DNA of 64,000 nt from contig OZ234494.1 in assembly GCA_965153455.1 (NCBI GenBank), forward strand, positions 12,028,001 through 12,092,000, given 5' to 3'. Positions 43,801-56,225 of the stretch are shown here, one piece after another; the first letter of the stretch is position 1, and the number at the start of each line of letters is the position of its first letter. The stretch comes from Sphagnum compactum. Lineage: Eukaryota; Bryophyta; Sphagnopsida; Sphagnales. Both the position numbers and the translations under genes were made by a program. The notes under the pieces are model-generated. The model was not told the origin of the DNA. It saw only the letters and a list, made by a program, of their open reading frames with translations, and did no database searches.

Positions 43801-46684
43801 CCATTTTCTAATATGGGTATGAAAAAATGAACTTGGACCACATCCAAAAATCTATGTATCATTCATGGTGTTCTAAAAACACATAGTTTCTTATTTGTGC
43901 ATGTGTGGATTCCACCATAGCCTACCATATACATACAATTAATGGATGATGATTGGAAATGTTTAATTCCAAATTTCAAGTTACAAAATCTCCACAAGTC
44001 CTCTATTGACATATGGTGATTCATGGTTCTTGTGCATATGTATTACATGTGAAGATTGTGCATGCAAATTTATCATTTGCAAAAACACACAAAAACCTAT
44101 GACATAAATTTTGTGCCATGGTTACATGCCATGACATTTCCCAATGTCAACTCCTTATTATTGTGTTCAAGGAAAAGAAGTTGGGTGTGGATTATTTTAT
44201 GATAAACTTGCCCTTAAAATGTAAAGTTAAAATAAACTAAAAATGTCAATTGCATTAGTGTAGGAGGCAATTAACAATTAGTTAAAATGAAATGAAAAAT
44301 AGTTTAAACAATTTTGTAACTTATAAAGGCATTTCCATTGTTACTCGAATAATTGTCCATGTACTTGCATTTTGGGAGCATTTCTAGAGGAGGTGGCTCA
44401 CCATGTAACAATAACATTTTGTGCCACCCCCACCCTTTCCCTATCACTTTAAGTATGCACATCATTTATCTCCGTTTGACACAACAAAATAAACCCAAAA
44501 ACCCCCACGCATCATCTTTTTCCTTTCAATGTAGTGAAATAAACCTTGTGCATGCCTAAGTGCATCTCTCATATCAATTTCACTTGTTGCGTGCTCCTTG
44601 CATCATGTTGAGCTCATTCTAGCTACAGAGCAATGGGAAAGAACCTCCCTGATTTTATGCAAGCTAAGCTTGAAGTTAATGAAAATGAACATGTGGTTTT
44701 CACTCTAATATTTTTCATTCAATTTGTGGAGAGAGGCAAACATGGAGGTGGTTAGATTGATCATAGTGCAAAGAATTTGAAAAATCAAGAACATGGCCAT
44801 GATCACATTTGGTGAGATTTCTTATGTGATGAGCCAATCTATGTTGACCAATATTTTTTGACAATGTTATAATGAGACGTAGCATAGCCTGTTTCTATGC
44901 ATTATGATATTATTGTTGCTCATCATTTTTATTTTCAATAAAAACTTGATGCTTATGGAATCTAGGGTTCATATTTGATTTTTAAATGCATATATATAAT
45001 TCTAATGTTAGCTTACATGGTGCAACTATTGATGTTGTGCTGAATACTACAAGTCAGGCAAATCAACCACAATGGAGGTGACAAAGTGGGAAAATCACTT
45101 GGGAGCGTTGGGATGTTTGAATTTTGAGACATTTAGCTAGGTTGTTTTAGCCTTGGTTACAAGTCCAAGGCTAACATTGTGACAATTTGAAATGCAATTT
45201 AAAAATATGATTAAATGATGCATTTCCCATATGAACTAGACAATCCTAGTTAGAAACGTGAAGTGTTGTTTCTTAATTTGTTTATAAGAAATTGATTGTA
45301 TTTACATGTTTATTAATGTTCATACATGGGTGAAAACACACTACATTGACACCATTTAGGGCATTTTCATGATAAATATTATAGTTTATACCTCTCCAAA
45401 TGTGGTGTATTTAATTTTGGGTTTCACTTTTGGTGTTTGTGGTTTTTTTTAAAACTTTCACAAAGCTAAAATTATATAATATTATTAGGGGAAAAAATGT
45501 TAAATTTAAAGAGCCATGGACATATTTATGGTACACACACTATAACATTTTTTTTCATTTTGTATTGCATTATTTTTTTGGTTTGAATTAATTATCCAAT
45601 AATCATTTGAAATGCATTTAATATCAAGGCCCACTCACATTTTTTGGCATCTTCCAATTGAAAATGAGTGTTTGTCAAAAAATTATTCACCATTAAATTA
45701 TGGTCAATGACTTAAAAACCCCCATTTGTTATGATAAGTATCAAACTATTCACAGTGTTCATAAACATGGTCCAATTTAATGTTTTTTTCTCATATTCTC
45801 CATGTTGCCACGTTGGTTACCTAGTGGGCTTTCTAGGCAACAATTTGGCTACATTAAGCCCAAAATTGTCAAATAAGTTAGTGATTTACAAATTAGGCGA
45901 AGAAGGTTTTGGCAAGTGCCCATTTTTTTTTGGCTTGACATTAGCGAATCAACCTCTTTTAGTTGGTGTATTAGTGAAGCAACCATTATTTTCTTGGATT
46001 CATAAATGACTTAAGATTTTATTTTTTCATACTATGAAGAATTGGCCATGTGAGGGAATTAGACCTTGACCAAATTGGTCTTGCCCACTTCAAAACATGG
46101 TAGGCCTACACAAAACAAGTAACTTCATCATCAAAATTTCAAAGACAAGTAGATTAGTTACCACATTATTTTGGCCTTATTGTAACTTGTAGTAATTATA
46201 AATCCAAGTTCCTAAAAGGGTTAGCAAAGTGACCAAGATCATGGAAACAAAAAAAATCAAGTTGGAAAGACAAACAATAGTTAATATTGGAAGGTCCATA
46301 ATCCATAATCCATCGCTCTTGAGTTTGAAACTTTCAATAGTAACTAGTGGGCACCCCATAACTTTGCCATGGATAACAACATTCAATGTGCACCGTGCAT
46401 CATTGAACAAGTGTTATCATTGATAATGGGGGTTGGCTATGGAGCAACAAGACCTAGACAACAAGCCAAGATATAAAACATTTCAAAGCCAAGGTTCACA
46501 ATAAGCCAAATTCAAAATCTAGATTCAATATTCATCAAATCAAAGAAAAAAAGACCATTCATAAGAAGAAAATTGGTGAGGGGCTAAGGTAGTTTTTTAA
46601 TTTAAACCTACATACCAAAGAAACTTAAAATGGAAAATAATAACACTTAAGCATCAAATGCATAACAATTACAAGAAGCCTTCC
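40836..46684. other. AT-rich gene-free DNA
   Basis: Nearly 6 kb without a supportable gene. ORFs are short, hydrophobic or Asn/Lys-rich and unconserved. A 12-bp exact inverted repeat (AAGGTCTTGCTA at 41838-41849 with TAGCAAGACCTT at 41881-41892) is the only distinct structure I noted. Confidence 0.6.
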
Positions 46685-47881
46685 ATTTTCAATGGTTTGA
46701 TGGTAAGGAAAATTTTCAAATGTGTAAAACCTTTGAGCAAACATACAAATGACTAAGTCAAGATGAGTTGTCAACCTATTTTGAAGCTTACTCTTCATAA
46801 AACAGAATGTACTGAAAAATTGTTCATTTTCAATTGAACCAAGGACCTAAATAGTTGCAATTTCTACCAATTTGATGTACTCTAACATTTGGCAAACAAC
46901 AATTTGAGATGTAATCAGCTACCTCCATAATCTTGTTAAGGGATTATGATTATGAAATTCAACCATTGCAACATGGCAATTGTTTTTCATTGTCAAAACA
47001 AACAAAGAACGTTGCATATCTAATGTTGTTGGATCCAACACTAATGGAATCCAAAGACCATTTCCAGCAAGCCCATGTTTCTTGGGCACACAATAAACAG
47101 ACTTGATCACATTAAGATGTTGTTGAAAAAAGCCATCAACATTAAGGTTCAACCAAAATTGGGGATAAACAACCCCAAATGAATCCATAAGTTCATGAGC
47201 AGGGAAGCGATTATTTAGTTTAGAAATCAATTTTTCACCTACAACCATACACTGTGATTTCACTTTTAATATAACCACTGCATAAATAGCTTGAATGACA
47301 AAATAAATGACATTAGTGGCCTAGTCTTTATATTTTGCCCATATGTGTTGCCCACCAAATTCAAATGCCAAATGATCGAGTTCAATGCTCAAATATGTGA
47401 CCCATTTCATACAATGGTTTCATGAGTGCAATCCACCAATTGATTGAAATGCTTGAAGGCATCTCCCTCAAACCCAAATGTCTGATCAAAATACATTTGG
47501 AAGAGATCCACCTTACATATGGAAACCGCTTCAATGAAATTGCACACATAGACATCTCGAAGTTGTGCAAATTTGATGAGGGAATGAACTATAGCTAACA
47601 TAGGCATTAGGCAAGACAATCAAAACATCACTTGGACATCACAGAGCTTATCTAAGTTTGTTGTTACTTGGGCTACAATTGTGGAATCAAGTGTCATTTT
47701 CATCAACAAAGGACAATACTTTTCTAGCACACGTTTCAGTGGACTCAACATATTTATCCACCAAATCTTTATGTTGTGCAATAGTTTGTTCCTTTTTATT
47801 TCCATAATCTAGGCCAATTTGACAAACTTTAAATGGCGTTTGGGAGTCTTGTAGAAGAAAAAGTAAAGGGGGTCCATTCAC
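46685..47881 (-). pseudogene. Degenerate hAT-type transposase (C-terminal half)
   Basis: The strongest part is 46685-46838 on the minus strand, an open stretch reading SIENEQFFSTFCFMKSKLQN, then RLTTHLDLVICMFAQRFY. This matches the hAT C-terminal dimerisation domain (E-R-x-F-S-x-L-x-x-x-K-x-x-x-R-N-x-L). Upstream pieces in the same orientation (46919-47278, 47382-47619, 47620-47881) read like the body of such a protein, with helical segments such as SPLKRVLEKYCPLLMKM and LAIVHSLIKFAQLRDVYV. Frameshifts and stops separate them. hAT transposases cut and paste DNA; some have become host proteins, but this copy is broken. The N-terminal zinc finger and terminal repeats were not found. Confidence 0.65.
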
Positions 47882-48321
47882 GATTGGGGTACCAAAAAAA
47901 GGAAAAATGATTCCAAGACTTTCTTAGATCTACTTTCTACAATTAACATTTACATTAAATAAATTTTAGTGACAAAAATTGAATAGTCTTATATAAGATA
48001 ATTCATGTGATGGTGGTGATTTTTCACATGTGTACATAATTGTGCACAAATATTTTGGTTTGTAAGTAGAAACATAGAAAATGCAAAAATGGGCTTCTAA
48101 AATCAACTAAACATGTTCTTTCACATTAATATTTCCTGCACATGCAACGTGCATTTAAAGTTAGAAATTTTGAACCTAATGGATATAAAAAAGTAGTCAA
48201 ATTATTTAATAAAGGAATCATTTCCCTTGCAACCCTACTAGTTGTCAACTAGGTTTAATCATTATGTTTAATGATGTGAAATAAACATGTGAAATAAAAA
48301 ACTTGATTAAAGTTGAACATT

Positions 48322-48500
48322 TTTTATGGTGTAGTTCATTGGTAAAGACTTGGTTTATCATTGTGAAGGTTTGGGGTTCAATTCCTTATACTTACAACCT
48401 ATGTGCATGCTTAGAAGGCTAAGGTAGGTAGGTTAGACTAAAGTAGCTTGGTGAAGTTAGGTTAGGTTAAGTTAAGCAGGTTAGGTTAGCACCTACCTAT
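48322..48500 (+). mobile_element. tRNA-derived SINE
   Basis: TGGTGTAGTTCATTGG (48327-48342) matches a pol III A box / tRNA D-arm, and GGTTCAATTCC (48375-48385) is a perfect B box / T-arm, at tRNA-like spacing of about 45 bases. The tRNA-like head is followed by a non-tRNA body rich in GGTTA/GGTAG words. A plain tRNA pseudogene is the alternative, as the acceptor stem is not intact. Confidence 0.6.
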
Positions 48501-51500
48501 TTATTTTAATTTTGGTACAAAATTGACCCAATCAAATGGTCCATTATTTACTAATCAAATAGTTAATCATTTTCTTAGTCATTCTATTAGTCAAAATGAC
48601 AAGGTTCAAATTAATTACCCAGTCATGTTGATAGGTCCAAATTGGCTTGTTTAAATTAACAAGGTGGTTTTTTTTACACCTGTCATTTTGGGTATTTTTT
48701 TACTAGAAAACTTAATAAAAAAAACCATGAATTGTAATAATGTTGTAACTTGTAATCTAAGTTATAACATGTTTGAACTCAAACAAATCTCCCAAGCTCC
48801 AACTTCCAAGTCATTGAAAATCTTGTTGATGAATATGGTTCGGACTTTCATCTAACTAAAATCTCAAAGTAGGTAGTGGGTAATGGGCATATCTCTATGT
48901 TCAATATACATTGTACAATGGGGGCCCAAAAAAATCAAGGTACCAAACTTAATGGAGCATGGAGAGCAACTAGTCGTCATTACACTTCAAAATAATGAAG
49001 TGAAATGAGAGGCAAAGGTAAAAGGTCATCATGCAAAATGGATGGCTAGATCTTCATCATATGGCTTCTTCTCAACTATTTTCAATTGTAGATGTTGAAT
49101 TGTACGTTTTACCATGGATATGCCCTAAGTGACAAGTGGCCGACCCTTATTTTCATGATGAAGGAATCAAATGGTGATCCAGTGATGTTATTGTAGAATG
49201 CCCATTTTTTTTCCCCCTTTTTTCTATTGTAGTTTTCGTGGACCCCTTTAACTACTCAAAATTGGCATTTTTTTGCCCCAAAAAAAACACTTGTCCATTC
49301 ATATTGAATCAAAATGTTTAGTAAATATAAAATTTTCATAAAAGTTAAAAATCACTCAATAATTTTTGAAATAAATTTGTATTTTATAGCACACAATATG
49401 TACATTTATTTTGGAAAAATATGCTCTAACATCATATCATATAAATAAATAAAATGTTATTTTTTAAACAATTGATGTCTTTGTGTTTTGGCTTATTATA
49501 GTATGCAAAACATTGTGAAAAATCCTTCTTGATAATGTTATGGTTGAAATTTGAAAATGGACACCCCTTAAAAAAAATCAATATGACATGACAACATTAT
49601 TAAGGCCTTAAAATATGCTTTCACCTAGATGCCATAAATATCAACCATTTTTCACAATCCCCTAATCACAAGTTTCCCTTCTTCAAACACAAATAAATGA
49701 CAAATTTTAGTTAGCATATCATTTGTATTTTCTTTTGTAACGAATAAGTAACTACATTGCAAATGATTGTGGATTCAATGATAAGTCATGTTAACTGTAA
49801 TCTATTATAGTCAACCCATACAATAAGAAGTGGAAATCAACTAGTCATTGAAAGCCATGGTATGTTTTTGGTGTTCAAACCTTAAGGGAAAGGTGGGCAA
49901 ACTTGTTGTCCTTGGTACAATTCTTTGAAAATAATCACTTTGAAATGGAAATAAAAACCCTAAATTGTGAAAAGCCATTTTGTCAACTTCATATGACTTC
50001 CTTTTGTGGAATAGTTTGTTAAATAGTTATGGTTAAATTGTAGTGTTGACCATATGTGACATATCAAGGCCAAATTCATTTTGGCTATAATCAAACATTT
50101 GCCATTGTATTCAATGTGAAAGATCAACACATGTTAGAAAATTATTCAAAATGATGATGACCGCATTCACAACCAAATTCATAAAATTGATTGAAAAGCG
50201 TGTGAGCTTTTGGAAACAACACAAAGTTTAAATGATTATGTGACATGTATAAGCATTGGAATTTGTCATAAAATTCTTCCCCCTCTTTTTAAAGGTCATT
50301 ATCAATTCATTGAATTAGTTTGACCATTAAGAATTCCTATGTAAAATTGTCATACTTGTTTGGTATGTCGATTCACGCATCATAAAAAGGTCCAATCAGG
50401 GTCATGTGCATAATTGAATTTTAAAAAATACGATTGATCCTAGATTTTGATCTAGAATCATAAAACGATTGGCTCTTTTAGTTCTTTAAAAAATCAAAAG
50501 CAAATAATAGCCAATGTTTGTTATTTCAAAAAACTTAAAAATTCTACAATTTTATGAAAGAAGTACTAAGAAATTGACAATTTTCTTGCTAGTTATTTGA
50601 TTATTTCAACATTTTTTGAGAATCATGATTGTATAACATAATTATCTCTTTGAGTTTTTTGAAAACTATGGTTATGAATCCTAAAAACCTTCTTGATAAC
50701 CACTAGGAGTTTGTTCCAATGTTGGGCATATGTCCATTTCAACATAACAACTAAGTATTACTATTAAGGTTTTTCAATTTGCACATTGTGTACAAGCATG
50801 AATGTTCAAATCCTCTTGAAATGGATGTATAAGGTGGATTTATAGAAGAACCTACATGTTTTGGGGGGGGGGGGGTGAACATGAATAGATAATAACCTCA
50901 TACTAGCATGTACAATTTTGTGATATCAAAACTTGGCAAAAATTTCCAAATAATTAGCATAATTATTCATAGTTATACCAGAAAAAGCATTTTCAATTTT
51001 TTTTCAAATGTTTGAAAAATGAAAAAAGTTGTCAAAATAAAAACCACCTCCCATACAACATCTATCTATGAAGCAAGGTAGTTTGTTTTGTTTTGTCAAG
51101 CTAACATCTCCCAAACCATGGCACTTCATGCCACACTCTTGGTATTTTATTTTTTTCTTATATTTTCATATGATTTTCAATAATTCATCATTATTTAAGT
51201 CAATGTCAAATTTACTGTAAATTACAATATTCTTAGGACATGAAAAAACACACGTTTTAAATTTGTTTTTTCATATCCATGTTGGTGAATAGGGAAAGAG
51301 AGAGAGATAATTATAAAATGAAGGCAGTAATTAGGAAAGGTGGGAGATAGTTATTAAGAAAGATAATAAAAAAAGAAATAATTATTAAAAAATAATAATA
51401 AAAGCTTGAAAATGAGATAGTTGTCTTTGGAACATGGATGACCTTACAAAAGATGTCAAAAAAAAATCCCTCATATATATATATATATATACCAGCTCCA

Positions 51501-53404
51501 ATTACTTGTCACTAGAATTACATTAGCTACCTACTTAACTTTCCCAGTTAGATGGGTAAGTAAGTAGGTAGTGTGAGGTGGAAGAAGGGAGGGTAGATGT
51601 GCCCACCAGGCTATTCAGTTACACTGTGCCAGCAGTCCCAAACTGACACAAGGTAATTGGAACAAACCAAGAGTAGGTGGTGGCACTTTAAAAGCAGTTT
51701 CTTGACCACATGTACTACTAGTCAAGTTCTGGCCATCATTTTGGTGCAACTACCCAAACCCACAAGAATGAATTTTGTCCTTTTTGAACCCAAGTACCTA
51801 ATGAAGGAAGGGTTGCTCCCCATTAGGTACAAAGTTTGGCTGTTCTCCCTCTAATTATCCTTCGATAATGTAAAGACTTGTTCTTTTGGTTTTCCAGGAC
51901 ATCAAACTCGAAGTTGCAAGACCTAACACTTTTTGCATATAATCGTATTGAATCCAAGGATTTGATACAAGGATTTTCCAAAAGTTTGCAAGGAATTTTC
52001 ATATTATCCTCAACAGATTTCTTGTACATATGGTACTCGTATTACTTGTGAGATGGCTGAAGTCATTGGCATTGCATTGCAAGGTTCTAGCAAACATGTG
52101 AAGATCTTGCATTTGGAAACTAGACTTGGCCTTGCATTGCAAACATTGTAGCAAAAATACGAAGATTGTGGATTTGCAAACTGGACTTTCTTATGCATCC
52201 TTTTCAAAGCATTGTACATCCTTTCTCTCTTCTCTTGAGGTTTCATAAAACAGTTACAAGTTGTTTTGGGGGATTTTTATCAAAAGAAGAAAAACTCTGT
52301 AGATCAAAAAAAATCGGGATGGGAACCCATCCACAAGAAGTACCAAGGCAAATAAAAGCACGAGAACACATGTCATGAAAGAACATAACAATCAGGACAC
52401 CACTAATACATTAATCAAATAGAAGATCGGAAGACTAAAAACACATTGTCTGTCACAAATCAACTAAAGACAGAGGTGCACTGGCTGCCATGTGTGGAAG
52501 GAGATGAGGAGGAATGGCCTCCCATCCCAAGTGAGGTTGCAGGTAGGTTGTATTTTGTAGTTAGGTGGCCCTGTTTTGACCTACACAAATCTTCAATCTC
52601 AAGATGGTGTGATGATGGTGGGTGGAATTGGACCTTAGTTTATGAAGTAGATCTGGTTTGATTCTTATTTGGAAGAACTAACTAACCAGTAGCCTAATTG
52701 GAGGTTCAAAAAATGTGAAGAAACAGTATTAGAACTTTACCAGAGATCACATTTAAAATTTTAAAAAAATAAAAAATTCAAAAAAAAAAAAACTGACTAG
52801 AACTGAAAAATGTTTATAAAAGTGGATTTTTTTTGCAACTTGGTGGAAAAATAAGGGAAAATACTATTGCAAATTCCCCGCTTTACAAAAAAAAAAACCA
52901 AGAAATTTAGAGAAAATATTATTTTTAATACATTTTATTTTTTTCAATTTTAGAAACAGGTTTTAGTTTTGGACAAGTTTGTCCGTCATATTTCTACAGT
53001 TTTGATAGTTTTGGGGGAACATGTGAGCTCATCACTTGGTTGCTACCTTTGACAAAGGCCACAAGGAATGTGCTAAACCCTATTTGGTAATATAACGAGC
53101 ATGAACATGAATAAAATTCTTTCATGTGATTGACAATATTGATAAATTTTTTATGATGGGATGAAATTGTGTGTTTATGAAATTGTTGACACAAATGGAA
53201 ATGGTCATATGTGTAAAGTGAATTACATGGATGAACTATGACATAGATAAAACACGATTTCACAAATGAAGCTAATTATAGGGTAGAACTAACACTTATG
53301 GACCAAACTATCACATGAATGAATTTATGTTAAGGAAAGATGTGTATATGAAAAAATGAATTTTTGGTATAAAAAACTTATGACTTGATGTAGCCCACAC
53401 TCCC
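48501..53404. other. AT-rich gene-free DNA
   Basis: No gene supported. It contains a poly-G run at about 50863-50873, a TA microsatellite at about 51473-51491, and a slightly less AT-rich block at 51530-52660 whose ORFs (for example 52446-52661) match nothing I recognise. Confidence 0.55.
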
Positions 53405-53460
53405 TTGCATGTCAAAAGACATGTGTGCATGCATGCTCTTGCATATCTTTTGACATGCAA
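53405..53460. repeat. 18-bp near-perfect inverted repeat (hairpin)
   Basis: TTGCATGTCAAAAGACAT (53405-53422) pairs with ATATCTTTTGACATGCAA (53443-53460) with one mismatch; the loop contains CATGCATG. It is isolated and its function is unknown. Confidence 0.85.
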
Positions 53461-53867
53461 CAATGAATGCATGTGATTTGCATGCAACATGTAAGTACTA
53501 GTTCACTAAAGTAACTCTTTGAAAACAATATTGAACAAACTCATTGGCAAATAAATTATTTTTTGCACGTAGGCACAAGCATATGAGATGTTGTTACAAA
53601 ATTTAGGTGCCAATTTATTGAAGTTATCTCCTCAAAAGAATTCAAGGCTCCCATTGTAACAATCCCATTGTCACTAATTCCATTCATTCATTCATTGCCA
53701 AAATAAGGTTACCTGGATGGATGATAACTCGGACAAGTATTGTGGCGCTGTTGGGATGGAAATCTTCCTCTCTATACCACAACTATTATTGCTCCTTTCA
53801 AAGATGAGCTTGATTTGGTTGTATGTTGTATCCCTAGCTCCTTTTCAGGTTAGGCACTTGGGTGCTG

Positions 53868-53894
53868 AATATATATATATATATATATATATAA
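53868..53894. repeat. AT microsatellite
   Basis: About 13 uninterrupted TA units. Confidence 0.95.
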
Positions 53895-54056
53895 TTCACT
53901 TGTAGTAAGCAAAATAATTTATGAAATTACGACAATAAATATAGGCAGCCTCTATGGTAGGTTCCCTTGACTCTAGCCCTCTAACATAATGAGACCAATG
54001 TTTAATTTTTTCCCTCCTTTGTAATTTCTTTAAATTTGTGAGATGTTTGGATTTTT

Positions 54057-54357
54057 GTTGTTCCCAATGTATTCTCATCAAGTTCTCACTGTTTTCCCAA
54101 TGTGTTCCCAAGTTCCCAATGTGTTCCCCAACATGTTCCCAATAGCACCTCACTTCATCCAATATCCTTTGCCCTAAGTTCTACTCCTGGAATCTATTAT
54201 AAAGGAGCCCAAAAAAGGGGAGGCTACAATATATTTATTTTGTTACCGTCCAAAGCTTGATTAAATATGTTTGTGATGGACCAATCAATGATGCCCATCA
54301 CAAAAGAAAAAAAAAACTTTGGGGTCCTGTCAACTAATTAATATGAGTCACAATAGG
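54057..54357 (+). repeat. Hairpin-bearing dispersed repeat, copy B
   Basis: It has serial GTTCCCAATGTG words, then AACATGTTCCCAATAGCACC. The hairpin box has arms TTTGTGATGG (54270-54279) and CCATCACAAA (54295-54304), exact 10-bp complements. It ends with CAACTAATTAATATGAGTC. It aligns end to end with copy A and in reverse with copies C to E. Confidence 0.85.
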
Positions 54358-55109
54358 TAGGGCGTTCTTAGGAAGGACTATTAGTCCAGGCCAAAAATAG
54401 TGGCAGCCAATTTTTAGGAATAGAATTTCCATGCAACCAAATGAGAAGTTGTGTCATAGCCTTGTGGGTTATCACTATGCTATGTTACTAGGAAGCTAGG
54501 AATGAAACTAAAAGGAACACCTAATTTTGCAAAAGAATTAGTGCAAAATTAGGCAAGGTATGCATAGAGCTCTGACCAGCTGGTGTCAAAAATACTTTCC
54601 TCACCTCTAGTGGTTTCCTTGCTATATTAGAGTTATCCATAAAGTGCCCCTCTCTTCACCCTGTCTTTGGGGCCTCCTTTGACCCCCAAACCCTCTTTCA
54701 TTCAGTAGTGGTATCCGTAAAGTAAGCAAATTTTATTAAATCTGGGTATATGAAATGCTGAGTTTCAGCATTTAGTGCACAAGGTTCAAAAGTAATTATA
54801 GTAGTTGTACAGGTTGGAGCAGTGAAAACATAATGCAGCAGCGATGGAGACGCTCAGTAGAAATGAAAGACAGGGTGAAACTCAGTTTACCACAAAAATT
54901 GATGGTTTTATGAGTTTCAACATGTCTGTCAGGAGATGGATATAAAGATAATGCATAACTTGTTAGCAAGTTAGCAGTGACAGAAGTCTGAAGACTTATT
55001 AGGTATCAGGATCTGGCATACTGGTACATTTTTGGAGGCATCTAACAACAGGTTAGAGTTTTTTCATACCCATTTCACCAGTCAACCTTATTATTAATGT
55101 GGTTATAGG
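54358..55109. other. Intergenic DNA between repeat copies
   Basis: Moderately AT-rich, with no recognisable gene. The stretch 54820-55000 looks less degraded but encodes nothing known in any frame. Confidence 0.5.
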
Positions 55110-55400
55110 TGTATTAATTAGTTGTGGGGACACCCAACCTGCAAAATGTTTTTCCTTTGTGATGGGCATCTTTGATTGGTTCATCACAAAAAAACTAAAT
55201 CAAGCTGTGGATAGTCCCAAAATAGTATATATTGTTCACTCCTCCTCCTTTGGGGGTGCATATATCTAGGTTACAAGAGTAAAACTCAGGGCAAAGCATA
55301 TGGGGCAAAGTGAGGTGCTATTGAAAACATGTTGGAGAACACACTGGGAACTTGGGAAACATGTTGGGAACCATTGGGGGACTTGATGGGAACCCCAAAA
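55110..55400 (-). repeat. Hairpin-bearing dispersed repeat, copy C
   Basis: This is in reverse orientation to A and B. It starts with ATTAATTAGTTGTGGGG; the hairpin arms are TTTGTGATG (55156-55164) and CATCACAAA (55182-55190); then come GCAAAGTGAGGTGCTATTG and TTGGGAAC-type words. Similarity may extend to about 55450. Confidence 0.8.
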
Positions 55401-55734
55401 AAAAACACCCCTTACTTGCCCAAAAGGAAACAAATTGAGCCCTTTTTGTGCATGTTGGTTCATCTCATTGGTTGCCAAGAATTTCTATGCCTACTTGTGT
55501 GCTTTACCAGTTTTGGCCTAGGCAAATGGCGGGGGCCCAAACTTTGGGGACATCCCCATAGATATATGTGTATATTTGTGCTTCTTATTTATTTGTTAAG
55601 GGGGGTTTAAGGAGCCACTTGGATTCACATTTTTTTGAAACATTGGGCACTCCTCAAAAGAGAAGTACATAGCTGCTTCCCTTTGACCTCCTATATAGTT
55701 TATATACCTACATGAAAGTTCAACTTTGGCCAAA

Positions 55735-55850
55735 GCATGTGGGTTAAAAGTGTGGTGCTATTGGGAACATCTTGAGGAGCACCTTGGGAACTTGAAGTGA
55801 ATCCCTTGGGAACTCGATGGGAATGCATTGGGAACACATTCCCCCCTCCA
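55735..55850 (-). repeat. Hairpin-bearing dispersed repeat, partial copy E
   Basis: Only the TTGGGAAC-rich end is present (GTGGTGCTATTGGGAACATC and following words). The hairpin half is absent. Confidence 0.65.
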
Positions 55851-56002
55851 AAAACCTAAAAGAAAACAATTGGGCCTTCCGTAATCTATTTCAAGCCTTC
55901 TCATTGGTCTCATTGGTCACACAAAAATTATGGTCCTAAAACTGTCTATTACCATTTTTGACCTAGGCTAGTGGAAGGAAAGGGGGGCACAGGTGTAATA
56001 TG

Positions 56003-56225
56003 GTGCTCAGATTAATTAGTTGTGGGGAACCCCAAAGTTCAATTTTTTTCTTTCACAATGGGCATCTTTGATTGACCCGTGGCGAAAAAGAAATTCAAAC
56101 TTTGGACATAGATATATATTGTAATCTCCTCCTTTGGGCGGGTTATATAGGTTACAAGAGTATAATTAGGGCAAGGGATATGGGCATACATTGAGGCACT
56201 ATTGGGAATACATTGGGAACAACAC
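56003..56225 (-). repeat. Hairpin-bearing dispersed repeat, copy D
   Basis: It starts with GATTAATTAGTTGTGGGGAA, then TCACAATGGGCATCTTTGAT in the place of the hairpin, then TAGGTTACAAGAGTATAA and CACTATTGGGAATACATTGG. The second hairpin arm is mutated. It diverges from copy C mostly by transitions. Confidence 0.75.
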
